A DNA stretch of 64,000 nucleotides from Amphimedon queenslandica. Lineage: Eukaryota; Porifera; Demospongiae; Haplosclerida; Niphatidae. The position numbers and the translations under genes are program-made. The stretch covers positions 14,642 through 78,641 of the forward strand of contig NW_003546459.1 of assembly GCF_000090795.2 (NCBI RefSeq), read 5' to 3'. Within the stretch, counting starts at the first letter, position 1, and the number at the start of each line of letters is the position of its first letter. Shown one piece after another: positions 48,301 to 55,731 of this stretch. The notes beneath the pieces are model-generated. The model did not search any database. It had not been told where the DNA came from and was given only the letters and a program-made list of their open reading frames with translations.

Positions 48301-50075
48301 AATAGCAGTCCACCATTGTCAAGAGTTAGTAGCCACGTGTCCCGTTTATAACGCATCCAAAATTTTTTGTGTTAAAAAAATTTCGTGGATGGGTCAACCA
48401 ACGAAAATAAAACACCTTGAAAAAATTTCATACCAATTATTTTTAACACAAAAATTTCCCGATCTACGGTATAATATATTTTAGGAATTATTTTGTACTG
48501 TTTCACAAATTTGATATTTTGCATATTTAGTATTACCATCTTGTACTGATTATAATTATTAATTTATTTTAATTTTGAAATCCATGAAATTTGCAGCTCT
48601 TGAAAATTGTCTGCTGTGCAATTACTGTACAACGCTTTATTTTGGCGGTGCTTTATTTTGGCGATTTTGATGTAAAATTGTAATTGGCAGTTTTTAATTT
48701 GGCAATTTTTGTGTACACGTGCATTACTAAGCATGCGCATTAATGATTGGCGGTTTTAATATTGGCGATTCTGCTTGCAAACCGCCAATCGCCAAAATAA
48801 AACTCTGCCAAATTAAAGCATTATACGGTATTTTTTGTTGAAAAAAATTTCCGGGTGTCATAAATTTATTTTTATACCATTAGTAGTACCTATACAGCTA
48901 TAGCAATATTCTGAATATTAAATTATAATATTAATCTTATTATAATAGTCGTGATGGCACTGTTGCTGTATGGGATTTAAGAATAGGACAAGAACTGTGG
49001 AGAGGACATGACAGGTACATTAGCGTAACATATACATGTACTGTACATGTACATGTAATAATAAATGAGTACATGTACATGCACATGTTTTACATATGTA
49101 CTGTACACATCTTAATTTTTGAGGTGTATTAAATTTCATTATTTTCGTGCTCACCTTAAATCCACGAAATTTAAACCACCTCTAATGCCATTCTATTGTA
49201 TGTGGACTATGGCCAGAACACGAAAATTAGCTCACACGAATATTAACTTTTGAGCAATTTTCATTGAAAACACGAAATTTTGAACCCTCGAAAATTTGAA
49301 CGTATACGGTACATGTTTTAGAGATACAGGTATAAGAAATTCCAATTTAAATCTACATGTTGTATGTGTACATGTACATGTATGACACAGAAACCATTGG
49401 CACAAAAAATAAACCAAATAGAACACAAAATACAACTAAAAATAACATAACTCTATTATTTTTTAGTGATTAGTTTATTTTTAATAGACACTCTGTTTCG
49501 CTCTGTGAGGTTGATAATGAGTATCTTATTGTTGCACACATTCCTTCAGTTCAACCTCTCAATACTAATGGGAGCCCACAACATTCAAGGTTAGTCTTTA
49601 TCAGTAAAGTTTATTAACTTTTGTAGTTTTTACTCTAAATGTACAGTAATAATGTAGGCAGGAATTTTTGAATAATGGGTAAGTTTTTTTAGTGCACAAA
49701 GGGACTTTGGCCTAATTTTGAGTAACTTTAAAAATTCATAAAAAATCTAAATTTGATTGGAATGAGCTCTAACTTTATACACAACATAGGAACATAGGAA
49801 ACCCTGCAACTGCCTCATTTTCTCCTGATAAAAAGATGATTTGTCAGCATTATGCCCTAATTACTCTTATAGATGTAATCTCATACTATAGTACATGCTT
49901 ATTATAAAATTCTTTTTTTCATAGGCAGTGTGGTGCTGTCAGAATGTATGATTTTTCAGCTGATTTGTCTGATTATGCTAAAAAGCTGCCCTCAATCTGT
50001 TCCTCATCTTACGATGAACCATCAGCATCATTTTATAATCTAAACCTTTTATACCCTTATGATATAATTCAATAA
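39373..50075 (+). CDS. FBXW8: FBXW8: F-box/WD40 substrate receptor of a Cullin-RING ligase
   Basis: Thirteen phase-consistent exons: 39373-~39810, 40037-40142, 40512-40676, ~40954-41045, ~41382-41510, ~41560-41685, 46071-46275, 46534-46665, 46712-46839, 47802-47909, 48949-49014, 49488-49589, ~49925-50075. The N-terminus is disordered. DEMNTVPFFEVQLPRELA starts the F-box, which continues NYLSVVDLCHCAQVSRSWAA and LWIAVCRRMG. WD40 repeats follow, clearest in LISGGEDKKLNLYDG and VVSGSRDGTVAVWDLRIG. The end (SFYNLNLLYPYD) parallels vertebrate FBXW8, and the segment just before the F-box (IDTLITDLDEMN) also does; these two, with LQLEDWKVVSGSR, decide the ortholog call. FBXW8 recruits substrates to CUL7/CUL1 ligases. 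Most introns are small, but intron 6 is 4.4 kb and holds a LINE fragment and a separate GTPase gene. Confidence 0.88.
41693..42085 (+). repeat. Left copy of a ~400 bp direct duplication in FBXW8 intron 6
   Basis: Matches 45625-46100: 'gacgttattatagttcacag', 'ttctatcagttgtta', 'ctgtaaaagtac' occur in the same order. The left copy ends a few bases into the equivalent of exon 7 ('taattccttctcat'), after which LINE sequence starts. The left copy is diverged. Confidence 0.8.
42086..43190 (+). mobile_element. 5'-truncated LINE: reverse transcriptase 3' half
   Basis: The frame at ~42100 reads FADDTKCIHAI, the YADD-type catalytic box of a non-LTR reverse transcriptase, followed by FQCNLDALCQWS and MHFNDSEC. 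Further downstream other frames keep family words: DLGVILS-like and SWEDHI-like, and a PVHIKKQLYLL-like segment. Several frame breaks show it is dead. The 5' portion and endonuclease are absent, as usual for target-primed insertions. It ends near 'aataaaataaaatt' at ~43190. Clade probably CR1/L2-like, not resolved. Confidence 0.75.
43347..44912 (+). CDS. Intronless AIG1/GIMAP-like GTPase with Cys/His-rich insert (about 521 aa)
   Basis: The ATG at 43347 (MATVLSTVGRSVVAAGSVV) is preferred; upstream ATGs at 43239 and 43293 add a low-complexity leader. G1 GETGSGKTS (about residue 45), G3 DTPGFGD, and a probable G4 in VVFTNTAD. The order and the RMLLIGETGSGKT opening fit AIG1/septin-like GTPases. 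After a charged linker comes a probable metal-binding region (CGAPGCYSNCHIPC, CSCMDETGTCKKCG, HSYRHHYHNE), then a coiled coil to the end. Family members with this zinc-like insert occur as large uncharacterised animal and fungal GTPases. It lies wholly inside FBXW8 intron 6 on the same strand. Lack of introns in an intron-rich region suggests a retrocopy, but no poly(A) tail or parent is visible here. Confidence 0.8.
   Translation: MATVLSTVGRSVVAAGSVVAEEAKGYFAKIKSMFWRHKFRMLLIGETGSGKTSFLNLLCNSNLIEELGARVDGGKLSQIQQYHDLKIENSSSHQMESKTSDAKHYKAEICDLKITVIDTPGFGDSRGLEKDKENVQKIIDALKKEDYINCVCLVVNGRQARMSASLKYVLSEISTILPKEVFDNIIVVFTNTADPLDCNFDLHELESLFDKKVHHHFYIENPYCRIEKAKQKATQLSNDQIARSLEKSFSDTAASLQLMRDTIKDFKDVHTFHFIELFEKKQEIEKDVIKILASYDEQTDLEKQIKIQEEEVDAALRTESLYTDFKTTRKVEVIKPVKTPEKRHNTLCGAPGCYSNCHIPCNLAKSYDQAIFKTCSCMDETGTCKKCGHSYRHHYHNEVIFEKFSEEREFIDEEMKSRFRQAKDMRGMANVLRQGLQEKRKGLLRIKNSLLQELSDKITEFQQLGISQQNYAKVLEKQCDVVKLRIEGAIGDERAKLNAFKTEIEKKIEVVITALKQQPSY
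45625..46100 (+). repeat. Right copy of the direct duplication in FBXW8 intron 6
   Basis: Contains the working acceptor and the start of exon 7 (46071). With the left copy at 41693-42085 it brackets about 3.5 kb holding the LINE fragment and the GTPase gene. Confidence 0.8.
46960..47770. repeat. Dispersed minisatellite, four to five units (longest run)
   Basis: Units begin 'aaccatgggctatagtacag' at about 47165, 47345, 47518 and 47708, giving a period of about 175-185 bp. Each includes 'aatcagctcaaa', 'tctacatagcataagga' and 'atatgcatcagaaa'. FBXW8 intron 9. Confidence 0.9.
48060..48471. mobile_element. TACNGTA-type MITE in FBXW8 intron 10 (long variant)
   Basis: Starts 'taccgtagatcgggaaattt' and ends with its inverse 'aaatttcccgatctacggta', exact over 20 bp. 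About 412 bp, with a GC-richer core ('cacgaggctcttcttaaagc'). Confidence 0.85.
48623..48830. mobile_element. TACNGTA-type MITE in FBXW8 intron 10
   Basis: Starts 'tactgtacaacgctttattt' and ends 'aattaaagcattatacggta'; inner 'ttttggcgattttg' is mirrored by 'aatcgccaaaataaaac'. Confidence 0.8.
49099..49311. mobile_element. TACNGTA-type MITE in FBXW8 intron 11
   Basis: Starts 'tactgtacacatctt' and ends 'gaacgtatacggta'. 'ccacgaaatttaaacc' and 'cacgaaaattagc' form the inner foldback. Confidence 0.7.
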
Positions 50076-50423
50076 TAATAGATCTGACTTATGTATTAAA
50101 GCCCCAGCTAATATTTTTGTAAATAATCTGGCACTATTAATTTGCATACCTTCTGTAGAGTACCTGCATATATTGAAATACCATTAAATTTTAGTTATTT
50201 TCAAATCAACTACCTACCTATGTTTAACTAACTATAAAAAACTAACTTAACACATACACAATATCTATCAAAATGTTCATCAGTATATATATATATATTA
50301 AAACCTCAGCTAATATTTTTGTAAATAATCTAGTACATGCATGTATGTATAGCATTCTTGCTATCAATAAAATTTAATATAATTGAAATAAAATTATATC
50401 AGATATGACAATATGGGCTGATG

Positions 50424-50660
50424 ACAGACAAGCAATAGCTAGTATAAGAAGAGAGAGCATTGTTATCCTCTTTGTAATGATTGTTTACTGTTTACTCCTC
50501 ACTCCTTTTATAATATTCAGAAGAGCCTGACTAGTGACGTCAGAGATTATACACTATGTATTCGCAAATATTCAAAGAACATACTCTATGACAGTGTTTT
50601 TACTACACTCATTAACACAGGTCATGTAGTAGTATCAAAGCATGTAATGGTATCAAAGCA
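50424..50660 (-). pseudogene. 5' end and promoter of a lost fibrinogen-like gene copy
   Basis: Matches 52588-52830: the signal-peptide start ('gctagtataagaagagagag'), 5' leader and promoter with TGACGTCA. The coding region beyond about a dozen codons is absent. Confidence 0.75.
50537..50544. promoter_or_regulatory. CRE/ATF site TGACGTCA in the orphan promoter
   Basis: Same position relative to the start codon as in the two intact genes at 51496 and 53935, so the site was part of the ancestral promoter. Confidence 0.65.
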
Positions 50661-51032
50661 AAGTACATGAATCAGAAAAGAGTGAGGAGTAAACAGTAAA
50701 CAACCATTACAAAGTGATTAATAAAGTTTGAACTGATTCCAACTTAAAAGTTTTGAGCTACCGTATAGTGAGCAATTTTTTTTCCCAAAAATGACTCCAA
50801 AATAACCCGAAATGCCCCACATGTAACTATGTTAACATTATTGTTAACTCAGACAAATGTGTCAATGTGAACACACTTTAGTTAATTTTAACAAGCATGT
50901 GAGTTTACAAGCCTATTGCCCATAAATTTGTGCTAAAAATAACGTCCTTGCTATCAATATTGATTATTAATTAAATAAAAAATAATTATAACCAATATAA
51001 CAACATAAATTGATAACAAAATATATCATACA

Positions 51033-51321
51033 GGTCCACAATGAGTAGCTCTTTTGATGCGTCTGATATTCCTATAGTATTCCAGCACATCTTTATTTGC
51101 TTGTACACGTGACGGATCAAACCCTTTGACACGGAAAGTCTTTCCGTGTCAAAGTCTTAGCACGCGAGAGAGCAACATAAGCTTGTCCAGTCTCAAAGAC
51201 CCCACCTAGGGATATTTCTACACAGTCCAATGTCATGCCCTGACTCTTATGTATAGACATGGCCCATGCTAGCTTGAGTGGTAGCTGCTTACGACTGAGG
51301 GCATTGCCTCCTCCAGTATGG
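51033..51321 (-). pseudogene. Broken copy of the last PIF1 exon with a local inverted duplication
   Basis: Matches 55734-56022 ('tccacaatgagtagctcttt', 'cttgtccagtctcaaagacc'), which encodes the helicase C-terminus. The frame is disturbed at 51124-51154, where 'ctttgacacggaaag' is followed by its exact reverse complement after one base. Confidence 0.85.
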
Positions 51322-51495
51322 TAAACTATGATTTGCTTAATCCCTTAATATGTATATGCATGGTTTAAAACCTTGTTTTGTTAGGCAAAAAACTTATACA
51401 AGCAGGCAAAAATAATAAAGAATAGACAACATTGAGAAATAAAACAGCAAAAATTAGCAGCAAAACTAATGAAAAGGTGTCATGAAGTTCAACTT

Positions 51496-52617
51496 TCACT
51501 TTATGTATATTTCATAAAATGATATTGGAGTATCCTCAGCATATGGCGCCTCGTCTCCACAGAGCCTCATTTCAATAAAATCGCTTGTACTGTTTGGTAG
51601 AGTCTTATGGAACCATGGGAGGTTAGGATTGGTGCAGCATGGGCTTTCGAGTGGAGTACATTGCTTTCCATCCCATAGTGGATCATTGGGATACATGACA
51701 CCTGATTGATAATAACTGTCAGGATTGCCAGATTCACAATAATAATCATCGCCAATGAAAGACTGCTTGGCAACAGTACTGCCTACATAGCAAGGACAAA
51801 TGTCAACGCCATAAAGAATATTATCAAATAGTGCTGACATTAATGTCCAAACATGTTTTCGAGGAGATCCACGTGTGATACTAATGCCATCAACATATAT
51901 AGAGTTAAGATCTACTGGATGATGGTTTGCATCTGTGTTTCCATATTGAAAAGCTGTGATTCTGCCACATATCTGAGTATAATTGACCCCATTTGGCCAG
52001 AATGACACGGAACTGCAGCTCCCTTTAGAACCTGGTCTCCTACAGTACCTTACACCTTGGTAAGTTAGTGTAGCTAAATTTCCAGGGCAGCTTTGAGTGG
52101 CATCAGATGTATCAAGATAGCCTATCCTGGTCCATCCTCCTCCTGAACCACAGAGCTCCTCCATATTACAGTAAACATATTGAGTTCCATCATTAGTTGC
52201 CAGTAGATACATACCAGAAGGACTGTTTGGTTGTTTGTTCTTAATCTCTTGACAAGAAGTAGGGATAGGAGAGAAGGAAGATGAGTCATTGTGTAACATG
52301 ATAAGATCTTCCACTAGTAGCAGTATATCATTGATAGCTCCAGCATTAGAGGTAGCAGTCTCCTTGATATGAGAGAGAGAAGAAATGATACCATCCATTT
52401 TCTGTTTTATTTCTTGAATATCTTGACCATTGTTCCTGGTAACATTGAGCAGTCCATCATCAGTGTTGTATTGATTGGTATCAGTATTACTGGTATCATT
52501 GCAGGTAGTACAGGCTGCAGTACAGGTACTGTTAGCAGCATCAAATGTAAGAGCAAGATTAGAACTACTGATAAACTGAGGGAGACAAGCAATAGCTAGT
52601 ATAAGAAGAGAGAGCAT
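51496..52617 (-). CDS. Secreted fibrinogen-like family protein (373 aa)
   Basis: Intronless. Signal peptide MLSLLILAIACLPQFISSS. A Cys-containing N-terminal segment (CTAACTTCNDT) is followed by a helical stretch (about 60-120; NGQDIQEIKQKMDGIISSL) that may oligomerise. The C-terminal domain starts at CQEIKNKQPNSPSGMYLL and contains YCNMEELCG, GGWTRIGYLD, CGRITAFQY, SIYVDGISITRGSPRKHVW, DYYCESG and MRLCGDE. It is the same family as 31745-33178 but secreted instead of anchored. Its promoter contains a TATA-like 'ttttataata' and TGACGTCA. Pattern: head domain on a coiled stalk, as in soluble lectins and ficolins; sugar binding is inferred only. Confidence 0.8.
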   Translation of the reverse strand: MLSLLILAIACLPQFISSSNLALTFDAANSTCTAACTTCNDTSNTDTNQYNTDDGLLNVTRNNGQDIQEIKQKMDGIISSLSHIKETATSNAGAINDILLLVEDLIMLHNDSSSFSPIPTSCQEIKNKQPNSPSGMYLLATNDGTQYVYCNMEELCGSGGGWTRIGYLDTSDATQSCPGNLATLTYQGVRYCRRPGSKGSCSSVSFWPNGVNYTQICGRITAFQYGNTDANHHPVDLNSIYVDGISITRGSPRKHVWTLMSALFDNILYGVDICPCYVGSTVAKQSFIGDDYYCESGNPDSYYQSGVMYPNDPLWDGKQCTPLESPCCTNPNLPWFHKTLPNSTSDFIEMRLCGDEAPYAEDTPISFYEIYIK

Positions 52618-52691
52618 TATTATCCTCTTCGTAATGATTGTTTACTGTTTACTCCTCACTCCTTTTATAATATTTAGAAGAGCCTGACTAG

Positions 52692-52699
52692 TGACGTCA
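52692..52699. promoter_or_regulatory. CRE/ATF site TGACGTCA, 75 bp upstream of the start codon
   Basis: Perfect palindromic octamer, together with a TATA-like 'ccttttataatat'. Identical spacing to the paralogue promoter at 55185 suggests shared cAMP/stress-type control by a bZIP factor; inferred. Confidence 0.7.
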
Positions 52700-52858
52700 G
52701 AGATTATACGCTATGTATTCGCAAATATTTAAAGAACGTACTCTATAACAGTGTTTTTACTACACTCATTAACACAGGTCATGTAGTGGTATCAAAGCAT
52801 GTAATGGTATCAAAGGAAATACATGTATCAAAAATACATGATCACAGAGTATATCATA

Positions 52859-52972
52859 CAGGTCCACAATGAGTAGCTCTTTTGATACGTCTGATATTCC
52901 TATAATATTCCAGCACATCTTTATTTGCTTGTACACGTGATGGGTCAAATCCTTTGATGCGAAGAGGCTTCA
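52859..52972 (-). pseudogene. Short fragment of the last PIF1 exon
   Basis: About 114 bp matching the PIF1 3' end ('tccacaatgagtagctcttt', 'cttgtacacgtgatgggtca'). It lies between two fibrinogen-like copies, as in the 51033 fragment, so the unit of duplication was [PIF1 end + fibrinogen-like gene]. Confidence 0.85.
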
Positions 52973-53004
52973 AAAAAACCATTAAAACAGAAAAACAGTA
53001 TTAG

Positions 53005-53180
53005 CTTCATTTAATCTAGCCATTAGTGTCCTGAAATGTTGACAAGGAGGCCCACAAATAAAACTGACACTATCAGCACAATAAGAACTGATATCATTAT
53101 GATTGATATCAATGACACAACCATATGTTCCACCTTGATGTCTGCCTGGATATACTGCATCAGGTGAAGCATAGTGATGA
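53005..53180 (-). pseudogene. Internal fragment of a fibrinogen-like gene
   Basis: Diverged match to 54290-54440 (the segment around YYVDGVSITRGSP), for example 'ccattagtgtcctga' and 'ataagaactgatatcatta'. Neither end of the gene is present. Confidence 0.7.
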
Positions 53181-53934
53181 ATTCAACTGATCATGAATAG
53201 AAAACTTGGTGCCATGCAGGTACAGTGCAAGACATAATTCATCTTTGGGTGACTACAAATTATTAAAACAAGCATTAAACACATGGTACAATAATTAAAA
53301 ATAATACAATTGATACTTTCAACGAGCACGGTAACTTTTGCTTTAAATACAATTTATTTCACACCAATATAAATATAAACACACCATACAAAATAACCTG
53401 CAGTTTAAGAGGCTGTAATTTTAAACTGTGTAATACAGGTATATATAATTTGTCAGATATTTAATTTAACAAATTTTGTGAGTAATTTCTTACCCACAAA
53501 AATGAGTACTTCAGAAATACTCACTGCACATGTGCAAAATGCATATGCATGCATAAAGCATAAAATTTAATCTCCTCAAAATTAAAAGATTAAGAGCTTA
53601 TTACAAAACATAAAATGTAGCCATGCAATATACCAATTTTCCAACAATGTGCTTAATTGTCTTAGAATTTTCATCAAGGCTGTTATTTCAAATGCAAACT
53701 ACAAGTTCACAACAATACAACAAGGTTTATAATTGTATTAATGTAATAGACAAGGATTGAAGCTAATAGTTTTCTAAGAAATATAAATTAACATAAATAC
53801 TAAGACAGATATTACTGATAGTTAAATAGTGATAGTCTCAAAAAAGCTATTCACACTTGCATGTGGATGGGTACAAGGCTAAAGGCTACTAATGAAGTGT
53901 AAAAAATAATAGAACAGCAAACATAAGTCTTTAT
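53181..53934. other. Intergenic stretch, nothing recognised
   Basis: AT-rich; no supported exon or repeat unit. Confidence 0.5.
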
Positions 53935-55110
53935 TCATTTGACATAAATTTCATAAAGGCTGATAGGAGTGTCTTCATTGTCAGCAGTTTGGTCGCTACA
54001 CACCCTCAGCTCAAGGTAGTCAGTAGTGGTAGTGTTTAGTATCTTATTGAACCATGGAAGACCAGGAGCTGCACAACAAGGATTTTCAAGACTACCACAT
54101 CCTTTACCATCCCACAATGGATCAGATGCATAGAGTACGAATTGAATAGAACCATCAGTAGCAGGATTACCAGATTCACAGAAGTAGTCATTACCAATGA
54201 AAGACTGAAGAGTTGAGTTTTGAGGACTACCTTGAGAACAAGGACAGTTATAGTGACCATTATTTACTAGATAATAATAACTAGCTTCATGCAGTCCAGT
54301 CATTAGTGTCCAGATATGTTGACGAGGAGACCCACGAGTGATACTAACACCATCAACATAATAAGAATTGATATCATTGTGAGCACTAGTACCAATTGTA
54401 GAATCAACAGCATCAGTTGATGCATACTGATATCCCACTACTCTACCACACACTTGAGAGTAACTGATACCATTAGATGGAAACTGAACTGATACACAAC
54501 TGCCTCCACTTGATGCTGTTCTACCACAAGCTCTAACTCCTCCTGACTGGTACAGTTTAAACCCAGAAGGACAGTTCTCTGTAGCATCAGTCATATCCAG
54601 GTATGCTAGTCTTGTCCATCCTCCTCCTGAACCACACAGCTCCTCCATATTACAGTAAACATATTTAGTTCCACCATTAGTTCCAAGTAGGTATACACCA
54701 GAAGGACTGTTTGGTTGTTTGTTCTTAATCTCTTGACAAGAAGTAGGGATAGGAGAGAAGGAAGATGAGTCATTGTGTAACATGATAAGGTCTTCCACTA
54801 GTAGCAGTATATCATTGATAGCTCCAGCATTAGTGGTAGCAGTCTCCTTGATATGGGAGAGAGAAGAAATGATACCGTCCATTTTCTGTTTTATTTCTTG
54901 AATATCTTGACCATTGTTCCTGGTAACATTGAGTAGTTCATTCAATAGTCCATTATCAGTGTTGTAATGATTGGTATTAGTGCTACTGGTATCACTGCAG
55001 GTAGTACAGGCTGCAGTACAGGTACTGTTAGCAGCATCAAATGTAAGAGCAAGATTAGAACTACTGATAAACTGAGGGAGACAAGCAATAGCTAGTATAA
55101 GAGAGAGCAT
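53935..55110 (-). CDS. Secreted fibrinogen-like family protein (391 aa)
   Basis: Intronless tandem relative of 51496-52617. The signal peptide (MLSLILAIACLPQF), Cys cluster and helical stalk are almost identical. The C-terminal domain differs more: CGRTASSGGSCVSVQF, CGRVVGYQYASTDAVD, SYYVDGVSITRGSPRQHIW, DYFCESG, DPLWDGKGCG, LELRVCSDQ. In the head it resembles the membrane-anchored copies at 31745 and 33664 more than its own neighbour does, which suggests domain exchange or gene conversion. An extra block (LLNELLNV) lengthens the stalk. Promoter elements as in the neighbour. Confidence 0.8.
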   Translation of the reverse strand: MLSLILAIACLPQFISSSNLALTFDAANSTCTAACTTCSDTSSTNTNHYNTDNGLLNELLNVTRNNGQDIQEIKQKMDGIISSLSHIKETATTNAGAINDILLLVEDLIMLHNDSSSFSPIPTSCQEIKNKQPNSPSGVYLLGTNGGTKYVYCNMEELCGSGGGWTRLAYLDMTDATENCPSGFKLYQSGGVRACGRTASSGGSCVSVQFPSNGISYSQVCGRVVGYQYASTDAVDSTIGTSAHNDINSYYVDGVSITRGSPRQHIWTLMTGLHEASYYYLVNNGHYNCPCSQGSPQNSTLQSFIGNDYFCESGNPATDGSIQFVLYASDPLWDGKGCGSLENPCCAAPGLPWFNKILNTTTTDYLELRVCSDQTADNEDTPISLYEIYVK

Positions 55111-55184
55111 TATTATCCTCTTTGTTATGATTGTTTACTGTTTACTCCTCACTCCTTTTATAATATTCAGAAGAGCCTGACTAG

Positions 55185-55192
55185 TGACGTCA
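55185..55192. promoter_or_regulatory. CRE/ATF site TGACGTCA, 75 bp upstream of the start codon
   Basis: Perfect octamer; TATA-like 'ttttataata' at 55157-55166. A further, more diverged promoter copy without a gene lies at about 55480-55640 (site reads TGACGTCC). Confidence 0.7.
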
Positions 55193-55731
55193 GTAATGAT
55201 GCTGTACATGTACCTAATTTATTTAAAGAACGCAGTCTAGACTAGTGGCTCATTAGATCTTTACTCACTCATTAATCAATAATGCACAGGCCATCTAATA
55301 GCATCAAAGCATGTTGATCACTGTTGTCACTGTAGACTACTGACTACTTAAATTATTGATTATTAATTACATGTACCAATACTGCTACTGTTCAGATTGA
55401 GATTAAGGTAATCAACATGATCTGATACTATTACATGACCTGTGCATTTGATTACCCAAGAAATATTGTTGGTTGTTTACTGTTTATTCCTCAATCCTAT
55501 TATAATTTGTAAAAAGAGACTGACTAATGACGTCCAAAATTATACAATAAGTATTGGCAAATATTCAAATCTATGTTAGTGTTTTTACTACACTCATTAA
55601 CACAGGTCATGTCAATCAAAGCATGTAATGGTATCAAAGCGAAAATTCATGTATCAAAAAATTAATATTGATATAGTAATTGAATTAAAAATTTATCAAG
55701 ATATGACAATATGGATTGATCACAAAATATA

